This document shows positions 55,172-64,000 of a stretch of DNA of 64,000 bases, piece by piece. The position numbers were made by a program, and so were the translations under genes. Within the stretch, counting starts at the first letter, position 1; every line of letters starts with the position of its first letter. The notes below the pieces were generated by a model. The model worked only from the letters and a program-made list of their open reading frames with translations. It did not search any database and was not told the origin of the DNA. Source of the stretch: Mucilaginibacter myungsuensis (GTDB lineage: Bacteria; Bacteroidota; Bacteroidia; Sphingobacteriales; Sphingobacteriaceae); contig NZ_JADFFL010000007.1 of NCBI RefSeq assembly GCF_015222005.1, positions 186,001 through 250,000 of the forward strand. Reading direction: 5' to 3'.

Positions 55172-56371
55172 ATGGCAGAGAACACACCAACAGGCGCTAA
55201 CGATGTGCCTGATTATTTAAAAGATATACCACCATTGCAGGCTATCACTCCGGCACCTGCCGAAGCTCCTGCTCAGGTTGCTGCGCCGATACCTACCGCG
55301 CCAACTTCGATGATGAAGGTAGACAAAGAAGGTAACGTAAACCTGCAATTGATCAAACCCGAAGAGGAAAAGAAATATGCCGAGGTAGCTAAAGCGCTTA
55401 ACCCTGCTGATGCGAACTCGATACTGAACTACGGAGTCGAAGTTCAGGGATCAATGGAGAAATACAGTAACCAGTTCCTTACGTCAGTACGTACCTATAA
55501 CTCGGGCGAAGTAGGCACTATGATAGCCGACCTGCTGGCCGAGCTAAACTACATTGACGTTGATGAACTGGAGCAAAGCGGCATCAAAGGCTTTTTTATG
55601 AAGATACCTTTGCTGCGCGGTTTGGTGATGGATGCTAAAAAGATGTTCGCCAAGTATGATACGGTGATCAGCAATGTAGATCAGATCACTAATAAGATCA
55701 AAGCGGGCCGTTTAAACTCGATCAAGGATAACTCATCGCTGCAAACCATGTTCGATAGTAACGTGGAATATATTAAGCAGATGGAAGAACTGATCGTTGC
55801 CGGTCAGCTAAAGCTGAACGAGTTGACCATCACCCTTACACAAATGGAACAACGCCCGGCCGACTACAACGACTACGAGATAGCCGACCTGCGCGATTTT
55901 GTGAACCGTTTGGATAAACGTTTGGCCGATCTTAAAGTGGTGCGTTTTATTATGATGCAATCGCTGGCGCAGATCCGTATCGTACAAAATAACAATACGT
56001 CGATAGCGGAGAAAGCACAATCGATCATCTCTACCACGATCCCGGTTTGGAAGAACCAGCTGACCATTGCGGTAGCCCTGCAACGCCAGAAGGCCAATGT
56101 AGAGATGCAGCAAAAGATATCCGACACTACCAACACCATCCTGCTTAAGAACGCCGAGTTGCTAAAAACCAACAGTATCGCGGTAGCTAAAGAGAATGAG
56201 AAGACGGTTGTATCTATCGATACATTGAAGAGGACAACCTCATCATTGATAGAGACCTTGAACGAAGTGAAACGCATACACGAAGAAGGTGCACAGAACC
56301 GTAAGGTACTGAACACCGAATTGCAAACTTTAGAAACAGAATTAAAGAAAAATGTGACTAATGTTGGCTAA
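55172..56371 (+). CDS. telA: TelA-family toxic-anion resistance protein
   Basis: 399 residues; a Pro/Ala-rich N-terminus, then an all-helical body with LNYIDVDELEQSGIKGFFMK, then coiled-coil stretches (LNELTITLTQMEQRPADYND; IPVWKNQLTIAVALQRQKA). It matches the TelA/KlaA-like family found with TerD/TerC and in phage and tellurite resistance. Its biochemical role is unknown; cytoplasmic by sequence. Confidence 0.92.
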   Translation: MAENTPTGANDVPDYLKDIPPLQAITPAPAEAPAQVAAPIPTAPTSMMKVDKEGNVNLQLIKPEEEKKYAEVAKALNPADANSILNYGVEVQGSMEKYSNQFLTSVRTYNSGEVGTMIADLLAELNYIDVDELEQSGIKGFFMKIPLLRGLVMDAKKMFAKYDTVISNVDQITNKIKAGRLNSIKDNSSLQTMFDSNVEYIKQMEELIVAGQLKLNELTITLTQMEQRPADYNDYEIADLRDFVNRLDKRLADLKVVRFIMMQSLAQIRIVQNNNTSIAEKAQSIISTTIPVWKNQLTIAVALQRQKANVEMQQKISDTTNTILLKNAELLKTNSIAVAKENEKTVVSIDTLKRTTSSLIETLNEVKRIHEEGAQNRKVLNTELQTLETELKKNVTNVG

Positions 56372-56380
56372 TTTTGAATA

Positions 56381-57343
56381 ATGGTTGATGCCGCTAAAGC
56401 GATATTAGATAACTCACGAACGATAATAAGCAAGCTACAGTTGATGTCCGTCTTTTTTGGCGATGACGTCATCTACCGCATTTATCTGCGTAGTCAGGTC
56501 ATCCACCAATTATTTGAAGATAATACCGAGCTGGATATACATAAACTGGAGTTGTTTCACCTCCAGTTTACCCAAACCCTTTTAGATCTGTTGCGCAAGA
56601 TCAAAAAGAATAACGAGCGGGCCATTATGCTGCTGGCCGATGAGATCCAATTGAATAAAGATCTGATGGTACAGATTCGGAGTACCATCATGTCGGCCGA
56701 GAATTACAAGATTGATCAACAGCGGCAGGTGTTAAAGATCAGCACATCGCTGCGCAAGCTGTTCCAGATTCTATCCAACGATACTTCCGAATACCCTTTT
56801 GCCAAAAACATCAACTCCTTCAGCGCGCGCTACTCTACCGATTTTTACAACGATGTGCCGCACGAGGTCTTGCTCGACCTGATCAAGTATGAATTGGGCG
56901 ACGTTTATAGCAACGCTTACGCTATCATCCAGCGCAAGTTAATGGGCGCGGTACAAAAGCATGATTTCAAAATATCCTTTCATTGCGGCCTTAAAGCCGG
57001 CGATATGGTGACCGAAGTTTACAAGATCACCGATACTGACAGATATTTTTTATACTTCCCCGCTAAAGACCTATTTTTATTCCTTGATATCAGCAAGATC
57101 AACCTTGGCAATGCACCATCAGAGCTATCTAAAAAAGAGGCCTTTATACAGGAATTAGAAGACAAGAACGATCAGTTGAACAGCAGTATCAACATTATGA
57201 AGGCGGCCATTCCGCCTGAGGTGAAGAGCCTTTTGGCCGACAATTACAAAAAGCTGAGCGACATTAGCTTTTTGCAAAGCATCAGCGATGTGGACATACA
57301 GGCCAACATGCTTAAAACCATGCTGAACACCGACATGATGTAA
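56381..57343 (+). CDS. Uncharacterised Ter-operon protein
   Basis: 320 residues, 9 nt after telA. I do not recognise the family. It has no signal peptide or membrane helix. It is mostly helical: an N-terminal bundle (to ~130) with charged heptad-like runs (LLDLLRKIKKNNERAIMLLA), a central alpha/beta portion (150-235) and a C-terminal helix-loop rich in Asp. Placement between telA and terC suggests a subunit of the Ter complex, or a partner specific to this phylum. Confidence 0.85.
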   Translation: MVDAAKAILDNSRTIISKLQLMSVFFGDDVIYRIYLRSQVIHQLFEDNTELDIHKLELFHLQFTQTLLDLLRKIKKNNERAIMLLADEIQLNKDLMVQIRSTIMSAENYKIDQQRQVLKISTSLRKLFQILSNDTSEYPFAKNINSFSARYSTDFYNDVPHEVLLDLIKYELGDVYSNAYAIIQRKLMGAVQKHDFKISFHCGLKAGDMVTEVYKITDTDRYFLYFPAKDLFLFLDISKINLGNAPSELSKKEAFIQELEDKNDQLNSSINIMKAAIPPEVKSLLADNYKKLSDISFLQSISDVDIQANMLKTMLNTDMM

Positions 57344-57374
57344 CATTTAACACAACACGCACTCAAAACAACAA

Positions 57375-58199
57375 ATGGATATAATACATTCTTTATTAGG
57401 CCCTGATATTAAAGCCGGCCTGCTCATCATCTTAAACTTAGTAGTAATAGAGAGTCTGCTCTCAGTAGATAACGCCGCCGTATTGGCGACCATGGTGTTA
57501 GACCTACCGCCCGAACAACGCCCTAAAGCCCTGCGTTACGGTATTATTGGCGCTTACGTATTGCGTGGCGTTTGTTTGCTTTTAGCCGCGTGGCTGGTAA
57601 GCTTTTGGTGGTTAAAACCACTTGGCGGCCTGTACCTGCTTTACCTGGCCTTTAGTTATTTTAAAGGCAAGCTAAGCAAAAAGGACAGCGACGACGAAAA
57701 AGAAGAAGAAGTTGATAAGAACAAAAGTTGGTTCTATAAAAACACTGTTGGTTTGATCGGTCCGTTCTGGTCGACAATTGTATTGGTCGAGATCATGGAC
57801 CTTGCCTTCTCTATAGATAACGTTTTTGCCGCTGTTGCATTTACAGACCATATAGGTTTGATCTACATTGGCGTATTCATCGGTATCCTGGCCATGCGTT
57901 TTGTGGCCCAGGCCTTTGTAAAGCTGATGGAGAAATTTACCTTTTTAGAGACTATCGCGTTTATAGTGATCGGTGTATTAGGTATCAAATTAAGCTCGTC
58001 GCTATTTGTTCATTTTGCGCCGGAGTCGGGGATCTCTAAATTTTTAGAGAGCGAGATAGCCGACATCGCCACATCGATATTTACCGTAAGCATTTTTGTG
58101 TTGCCGGTATTAACTTCCATGTTCTTTAACTTCCCTAAGCGCCATGTAATAGAGCCGGGAGTTGCTGAGAAAGCGGAGAAGGTGTTGGATAAGAGTTGA
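57375..58199 (+). CDS. terC: TerC-family integral membrane protein
   Basis: 274 residues, about seven membrane helices with the two family motifs: ESLLSVDNAAVLATMV in helix 2 and MDLAFSIDNVFAAVAF in helix 5. A charged cytoplasmic loop (KDSDDEKEEEVDKNKS) separates the halves. TerC proteins bind or move Mn2+ or other metals and anchor TerD-type proteins. Last gene of the operon. Confidence 0.95.
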   Translation: MDIIHSLLGPDIKAGLLIILNLVVIESLLSVDNAAVLATMVLDLPPEQRPKALRYGIIGAYVLRGVCLLLAAWLVSFWWLKPLGGLYLLYLAFSYFKGKLSKKDSDDEKEEEVDKNKSWFYKNTVGLIGPFWSTIVLVEIMDLAFSIDNVFAAVAFTDHIGLIYIGVFIGILAMRFVAQAFVKLMEKFTFLETIAFIVIGVLGIKLSSSLFVHFAPESGISKFLESEIADIATSIFTVSIFVLPVLTSMFFNFPKRHVIEPGVAEKAEKVLDKS

Positions 58200-58258
58200 T
58201 ATTTTAAGGCAAAAGGATAAAGGTAAACGGCGAAAGGTTCTTTTGCCGTTCAATAACC

Positions 58259-58290
58259 ACCGTCATTGCGAGGAACGAAGCGATGACGGT
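58259..58290. repeat. Palindromic interspersed-type repeat
   Basis: ACCGTCAT, then TGCGAGGAACGAAGCG, then ATGACGGT: inverted 8-bp arms around a core of the widespread CGTCATTGCGAGG type repeat. Only one copy is visible in this window. Confidence 0.55.
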
Positions 58291-58313
58291 ACTGAATAGA
58301 ATTTCAGACTTAC

Positions 58314-58778
58314 ATGAATAAACTCATAGCCACCTGGTTTGGCATCGGATACATTAAAGGCGGCGGCACTATAGCCGCCGCTGTTACTTGCGCGCTGATC
58401 TGGTACCTTTGGTGGCCAACTAAGGCAGGGCAAAGCCATTGGCTGTTCTTTTTGCTGACCGTGCTGATCACCCTGCTTGGTATTTACGTAGGCGACAAGG
58501 TAGAACGCTTTTGGGGCAAGGACAGTTATCGTGTGGTGATCGATGAAGTATCAGGCATGATGGTGACCATGCTATTCGTGCCACACAATTTATGGTTGTT
58601 ATTAGCAGGCTTTATCCTGTTCCGCTTTTTTGATATGGTTAAGCCGCTTTACATTCGGCGGTTAGAAGCCCTGCCGGGCGGTACAGGGGTAATGATGGAT
58701 GATGTGTTGGCAGGTTTGTACGGCAACATCGTTTTACAGATCATTATCGTTTGCTTCCCTACGATCTTATTGAAATAA
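58314..58778 (+). CDS. pgpA: Phosphatidylglycerophosphatase A
   Basis: 154 residues, polytopic. Core motifs: IGYIKGGGTIAAAV (usual GxGxxPxAPGTxGS), DEVSGMMVTM and FRFFDMVKP. It dephosphorylates phosphatidylglycerol phosphate in the inner membrane, giving phosphatidylglycerol. It stands 115 bp after the Ter operon, with the palindromic repeat between them. Confidence 0.9.
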   Translation: MNKLIATWFGIGYIKGGGTIAAAVTCALIWYLWWPTKAGQSHWLFFLLTVLITLLGIYVGDKVERFWGKDSYRVVIDEVSGMMVTMLFVPHNLWLLLAGFILFRFFDMVKPLYIRRLEALPGGTGVMMDDVLAGLYGNIVLQIIIVCFPTILLK

Positions 58779-58797
58779 AACCGATTCGAAGGTATCG

Positions 58798-58841
58798 ATA
58801 AACAACAAAGGCCACTTATTAGAGCGGCCTTTGCTGTTTAT
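58798..58841. terminator. Bidirectional terminator
   Basis: 16-bp inverted repeat (ATAAACAACAAAGGCC / GGCCTTTGCTGTTTAT, one mismatch), 12-nt loop, between the convergent pgpA and the gene ending at 58860. Confidence 0.8.
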
Positions 58842-58859
58842 GATATCCATTGCCTAAGA

Positions 58860-59669
58860 TCAATACTCAGCCAATACATTAAATCCTATCCCCACAATAC
58901 CAACTTTCTCCCAAGCGGCCTGACTGGTTGACCTTGATATAAAGCTACTCAGTAAACTTGCCGAGAACATGATGCGTCCCGGCGAGGTCTCGATCCACTC
59001 CAGGCTGACGAAGAATTTATCTTCGGCAACAATATTGTATTGGGTCAAGTCAACATCAATAGCTTCGTCACCTTTTTTAACGGTCACAAAAATATTCTCA
59101 TTATTGATCAGCTGATCCGGCAAACCATCTTTAATGGTATAAAAGTTAAGGCGCATCTTAACGTTGGTTGTAGACGGATCAGACAATGACGCGTTGAACT
59201 TTTTAATGATCGTAGGCGACCGTTTGATCTTGATAGCGATACCTATCTCGTTCCCAAGCTTATTGCTGTTAAAGCCGGCGTTGGTACCTTTAGACTTAGT
59301 TGTATTACCCAACACCGCCTCTTTCCATTTACGATTCTTTACTTTAACGTCTTTAAGACTTACAACGTCCTGCTCAAGGGTGATGGTTTGAAACTTGGCT
59401 GGGTTAGCTTTAAGATCAGCACCTAAAAACCGTTTGGGCTTATACCCCACCATCGATATCTTCACACTATCAACATCGCCAACCGGGGATATCTTAAAAC
59501 CACCCTCGGTATTACTCACAGTACCAACTGACTTACCCAATACGCCTACGTTAACGTAAGGTAATGGCGACTTATCTTTAGCGTCGATGATCCTACCGGA
59601 GTACTCTTGCGCAACAACGCCCAGCGTACCAAGCAGCAGTAACGATAATAGTGATAAAGATCTTTTCAT
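58860..59669 (-). CDS. Secreted carboxypeptidase-regulatory-like domain protein
   Basis: About 269 residues from the ATG at 59669; a start three codons earlier is possible. A signal peptide (MKRSLSLLSLLLLGTLGVVAQ) is followed by a CarbopepD_reg-like domain: YSGRIIDAKDKSPLPYVNVG, then VGTVSNTEGGFKI. The remaining ~190 residues are beta-rich and of no known family; similar layouts are frequent in Bacteroidota surface or periplasmic proteins. Its own start is close behind the ABC-F stop (10 nt), so they may be cotranscribed. Confidence 0.85.
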   Translation of the reverse strand: MKRSLSLLSLLLLGTLGVVAQEYSGRIIDAKDKSPLPYVNVGVLGKSVGTVSNTEGGFKISPVGDVDSVKISMVGYKPKRFLGADLKANPAKFQTITLEQDVVSLKDVKVKNRKWKEAVLGNTTKSKGTNAGFNSNKLGNEIGIAIKIKRSPTIIKKFNASLSDPSTTNVKMRLNFYTIKDGLPDQLINNENIFVTVKKGDEAIDVDLTQYNIVAEDKFFVSLEWIETSPGRIMFSASLLSSFISRSTSQAAWEKVGIVGIGFNVLAEY

Positions 59670-59679
59670 TTGCACCAAA

Positions 59680-61491
<1,812 letters not shown>

Positions 61492-61542
61492 CTATTACGC
61501 TTAACCAGCCGTTAAAGGCTATAACCAATTAAATATCGGCAT

Positions 61543-61559
61543 CTGGTACGGGTTTTGCC
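61543..61559 (+). promoter_or_regulatory. Sigma-54-like -24/-12 promoter, cassette 1
   Basis: CTGGTACGGGTTTTGCC compares with YTGGCACGRNNNTTGCW; the invariant GG and GC are present with exactly 10 bases between. Transcription would begin near 61570, about 20 nt before the ATG. Confidence 0.6.
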
Positions 61560-61588
61560 TTAACTATTATATCAAACTTAAAAATATC

Positions 61589-61678
61589 ATGGCAGCATTA
61601 ATCATCGGTTTAGTATTAGTTAACGGAGTGATAGTGATCAACAAGGCAGATTCGCGCAAAGCTTATCGTTCCCGATAA
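61589..61678 (+). CDS. 29-residue small membrane peptide, copy 1
   Basis: Hydrophobic N-terminal helix (AALIIGLVLVNGVIVIN) and a basic C-terminal tail ending RKAYRSR. A near-identical product is encoded at 62053-62142 with 22 of 29 residues plus conservative changes shared, so the reading frame is under selection. It has its own promoter-like and terminator elements. Function unknown; such peptides often regulate or attach to membrane proteins. Confidence 0.75.
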   Translation: MAALIIGLVLVNGVIVINKADSRKAYRSR

Positions 61679-61764
61679 ATTACTACGGATCCGGTGTTCC
61701 GGACTTAACGCATCGAGCTATGCTCGCAATGGTTAAGCATGGGGAAACCATCCTAAAATATAAC

Positions 61765-61793
61765 GGCCTGTGTTTTTGTAACACAGGCCTTTT
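61765..61793 (+). terminator. Terminator of cassette 1
   Basis: GGCCTGTGT / ACACAGGCC stem with a 7-nt loop and TTTT. It lies about 90 nt after the small ORF. Confidence 0.8.
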
Positions 61794-61894
61794 ACATTTG
61801 TGTCAGCCGTAGAGCTACCGATTTTTTTCTACCCAAATTTTCAGTGCGATTCTTATTTATCATCCCACCCGGTATCGGGGAATTATAAGAACCC

Positions 61895-61935
61895 CGTGGT
61901 AACATTTCCACAACATTATCCTCACATTTCCACAA
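61895..61935 (+). promoter_or_regulatory. Conserved upstream activator-like site, cassette 2
   Basis: CGTGGTAACATTTCCACAA (61895-61913) and a second TTCCACAA at 61928-61935. Spacing (22 bp) and distance to the ATG (147 bp) are the same as in cassette 1. Confidence 0.6.
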
Positions 61936-62007
61936 CCTTTCAGAGTAGCGAGAAACTATTTTACTCATAATAGCGTTAAAGAGGTACAATTAACCAATTA
62001 TGAGCGT

Positions 62008-62024
62008 ATGGTATGGGTTTTGTC
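62008..62024 (+). promoter_or_regulatory. Sigma-54-like -24/-12 promoter, cassette 2
   Basis: ATGGTATGGGTTTTGTC: same layout as cassette 1 with the GG kept and the -12 GC changed to GT, so it is probably weaker. Confidence 0.5.
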
Positions 62025-62052
62025 TTAACCTTATCATATCAATATAACCATC

Positions 62053-62142
62053 ATGGCAGCATTAATTATCGGGTTGATCTTAGTTAACATAGTGTTAGTG
62101 ATCAACAAGTCGGATGCCCGCAAGGCTTACCGCTCTCGTTAA
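62053..62142 (+). CDS. 29-residue small membrane peptide, copy 2
   Basis: Same length as copy 1, with conserved MAALIIGL, VINK and RKAYRSR segments and a hydrophobic core differing mostly by Val/Ile/Leu exchanges. Start ATG in the same CATCATGGCAGC-like context. Preceded by a promoter-like element and followed by a terminator. Confidence 0.75.
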   Translation: MAALIIGLILVNIVLVINKSDARKAYRSR

Positions 62143-62234
62143 TTTACCACGGAGCGGGTTTCTGGAAAACCAAATGTCGCGATCATCATCGGGTACAGTT
62201 TGACTTTCGAGAAATTATATAAGGTAAACAACAC

Positions 62235-62262
62235 GGCCCGCGTCTTATAAACGCGGGCCTTT
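62235..62262 (+). terminator. Terminator of cassette 2
   Basis: GGCCCGCGT / ACGCGGGCC stem, 7-nt loop, followed by TTTT; about 93 nt after the small ORF. Confidence 0.8.
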
Positions 62263-62285
62263 TCATTTCCGGATATCTAAGGATA

Positions 62286-62723
62286 CTATTTCACCCTTTT
62301 CCAATACTCATCATAAGGCACATTAACGCCTTTAACGTGCCATACCGAATCTTGAATGGAATATTCGTACACGCCCTTAGTGCCGTCGTTATACTTTTGG
62401 TAGCCTTCGCCGGCTATCTCTATCAGTTCAACATAGCTACCCTTTTGTTTATCCAGCCAATACGGGCCGGAAAAGGCTGCCCACATCGACTTACTTTTAG
62501 GCATCACATCGGTCACGGTAAAGCGTTCGGCAGTAATGATCTTATATCTGATCAGGCCATTCTGACCACCGTAATTAGTATCTACTACGCCATTGCGCAT
62601 CAACTGCCAGGTACCCACCAGGTCGGTGTTTTTTGATACCGTACTTTTGGTACTTAAACAGGCTGTGAATATCAGGGTACATAGGGTTAAAAAGAAGAAA
62701 GATAAGATGGTCAGTTTTTTCAT
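62286..62723 (-). CDS. Lipocalin-like lipoprotein
   Basis: 145 residues from the ATG at 62723. Lipoprotein signal (LCTLIFTAC, Cys 22) and a small beta-barrel domain beginning DLVGTWQLMRNG, of the lipocalin-like/DUF4488-type seen in Bacteroidota. The frame continues open upstream into an HTH gene fragment without a stop, but the strong lipoprotein signal makes this ATG the likely start. Confidence 0.75.
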   Translation of the reverse strand: MKKLTILSFFFLTLCTLIFTACLSTKSTVSKNTDLVGTWQLMRNGVVDTNYGGQNGLIRYKIITAERFTVTDVMPKSKSMWAAFSGPYWLDKQKGSYVELIEIAGEGYQKYNDGTKGVYEYSIQDSVWHVKGVNVPYDEYWKRVK

Positions 62724-63029
62724 TGCATTGGTTTTAAAGTTGAACAGGTCAATTAAATACGCGTAAAACATGTGTAACCTCTGCTTTGCGGGACTACCGG
62801 TACCGGGCAATCCGTTGGTCAGATCAACTTCCTTATCAAAAACATCTATCCCCAAAGCGGCAAAGATCAGTTTGATGGTGTAACTACGAGGGGTGACCTC
62901 GCCAGACTCTATCCGCTGCAGCGTGCGCACACTGATGTTACATTGCTCTACCAATTCTTACTGTGTGAGTCCTTTTGCTTTCCGGATCTTGATGATGTTC
63001 TTTCCTAAGGCTGGTTGTTGCAGGTCCAT
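62724..63029 (-). pseudogene. XRE-family HTH regulator with in-frame TAA
   Basis: From ATG 63029 the strand reads KNIIKIRKAKGLTQ, then TAA (62958-62960), then ELVEQCNISVRTLQRIESGEVTPRSYTIK in the same frame. Together these form one typical XRE helix-turn-helix domain (LTQxELxEQ); the stop presumably replaced a Glu or similar codon. A TTG at 62952-62954 could restart translation but would lack helix 1. The frame then runs into the lipoprotein without a stop. Confidence 0.75.
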
Positions 63030-63185
63030 AAATTTTACAATGGCAATGATAATGGCTAAGTCCCCTAAAGTACAATTATTTCCGCACGTCGTGTAGCCGA
63101 CATTAGCCCGACTCTATTTGTTCAAAGCACAGAAACGCCATTTTATCACTCAAGCTGACTTTTTGGGATAAGTCAATGTCGTGTG

Positions 63186-64000
63186 CTATTCCTCCAATTT
63201 CGTCTCGTAAAACTTGTCGCTAAAGTTCACCAGGTAGAGTTCCTGAGTGGCGCGGGTGCAGGCGGTGTAGAACCATCGAAGGAAATCGGTGTTCACCATC
63301 TCGTCCGTCAGGTAGCCCTGATCTACAAAGACGGCATCCCACTGGCCGCCCTGTGCCTTATGGCAGGTTATCGCGTAAGCGAACTTGATCTGAAGGGCGT
63401 TGTAATATGGATTTTGTTTCAGCTCTTCGTGCTTCAGTTTTTTACTGGGGATGTGTTCATAATCCTTCATCACCTCCAGATAGAACTCCTTTTGATCAGC
63501 TTGAGACAATGCCGGCGAATCCGAATAAAGCGTATCCATCAGCACTTTGCAATTAAGCGTGGTATCCTCCGTGTAGTCGGTCAGTTCTAATTGGATATCA
63601 GCAAAGCGCTTACCGTACATTTCCTCAAAGCGACGCACTTTGCGGATGCGGCCGATATCGCCATTAGCGATAAAACCGGTACTTCCTTCATCGTTATCCT
63701 GCAACCAAAAATAATTGTTCTTCACGATCATGATCTGATCGCCGCCGGTCAACTCCTCCTCGCGGAATAGGATGCGCCCACGGATCTGTTGGTTGTACTG
63801 GTTAGCGTTCTTATTACTCCGACAGATCACCAGTGTGCTTTCATCGCTGAATTTATTGTAAGCGTAGTTCAAACCATCCTCCAAGCGTTCGCTGGTCATC
63901 CTAAAAACGTCCTTAAAGCCTTTGGTAATGATCTTCGGATAAAGTTCCTCACCCAAACGGATAATATCCCGGATGCCCGTCACATTAGCCAATATCCCCG
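63186..64000 (-). CDS. ATP-dependent helicase C-terminal part (RecD/PIF1-like, UvrD-C2 domain), 5' end outside window
   Basis: At least 271 codons, open to the window edge. The C-terminal motifs are FANGDIGRIRKV-like (here FIANGDIGRIRKVRRF), FAYAITCHKAQGGQWDAVFVD (motif V/VI region) and FLRWFYTACTRATQELYLVN. These occur in RecD2/ExoV-like and UvrD-C2 superfamily 1 helicases. The Walker A part would lie beyond the window. Role in DNA repair or recombination inferred. Confidence 0.88.
   Translation of the reverse strand, partial: GILANVTGIRDIIRLGEELYPKIITKGFKDVFRMTSERLEDGLNYAYNKFSDESTLVICRSNKNANQYNQQIRGRILFREEELTGGDQIMIVKNNYFWLQDNDEGSTGFIANGDIGRIRKVRRFEEMYGKRFADIQLELTDYTEDTTLNCKVLMDTLYSDSPALSQADQKEFYLEVMKDYEHIPSKKLKHEELKQNPYYNALQIKFAYAITCHKAQGGQWDAVFVDQGYLTDEMVNTDFLRWFYTACTRATQELYLVNFSDKFYETKLEE

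Noticed and set aside
61544..62047. A conserved leader peptide (WYGFCLN) upstream of both small ORFs; the two copies differ only at third codon positions there
   Set aside because: Copy 1 has no start codon for it, and the same bases fit a -24/-12 promoter with the correct GG-N10-GC spacing, which explains the conservation better.

Overview
The window looks like a chromosome segment from a Bacteroidota bacterium of the Sphingobacteriaceae type (Mucilaginibacter/Pedobacter-like). This is inferred from the protein families, the many RR-type (Tat-like) signal sequences, the Wza/Wzz/Wzx polysaccharide locus and promoter elements of the TTTG / TAnnTTTG type. No 16S rRNA gene is present to confirm it.

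Layout. (1) 1-9938, plus strand: a tightly packed signalling and cell-wall operon. It holds a Ser/Thr kinase (its 5' end lies outside the window), an FHA-like protein, a 32-residue membrane peptide, a PP2C phosphatase with an extracytoplasmic domain, a 1381-residue protein joining a SEDS (FtsW/RodA) polymerase to a penicillin-binding transpeptidase, an FHA protein and a second kinase. The gene content parallels the actinobacterial pknA/B-pstP-rodA-pbpA-fhaA cluster. (2) 9987-12579, minus strand: a decaying fructan/sucrose locus (GH32 enzyme intact, ROK sugar kinase with an amber stop, MFS transporter reduced to its last 45 residues). (3) 12703-22098: secreted phosphoesterase, phospholipase C, a four-gene operon (SUMF1-like, Gfo/Idh/MocA, ApbE, TIM-barrel isomerase) and a bestrophin-like channel. 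(4) 22517-30480: two redox operons (aldo/keto reductases, cupin and flavodoxin; and a molybdenum hydroxylase with 2Fe-2S subunit, dihaem cytochrome and RpiA-like protein). An AraC regulator lies between them, and a shared ~44-bp operator-like sequence precedes both operons at the same distance from a -7 element. (5) 31145-32821: pseudogenes of a cytochrome c, a PQQ sugar dehydrogenase tail and an outer-membrane protein. (6) 33281-49493: an A+T-rich exopolysaccharide cluster with glycosyltransferases, two acetyltransferases, Wzy, Wzx, Wzz and Wza on the minus strand and the initiating sugar transferase divergent on plus. (7) 50695-52226: a decayed IS3-family element and tRNA-Lys(CUU). (8) 52449-58199: a tellurium-resistance type (Ter) operon: HAD, phosphoribosyltransferase, two TerD, TelA, an unknown protein and TerC. 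(9) 58314-64000: PgpA, a carboxypeptidase-regulatory-like protein, an ABC-F ATPase, two duplicated 29-residue membrane-peptide cassettes, a lipoprotein behind a broken HTH gene, and the end of a helicase.

The two items that most deserve attention are the SEDS-transpeptidase fusion inside a kinase/phosphatase/FHA operon, and the pair of small-ORF cassettes at 61.4-62.3 kb. Each cassette has a sigma-54-like -24/-12 element, a tandem TTCCACAA site exactly 147 bp before the start codon, and its own hairpin terminator.
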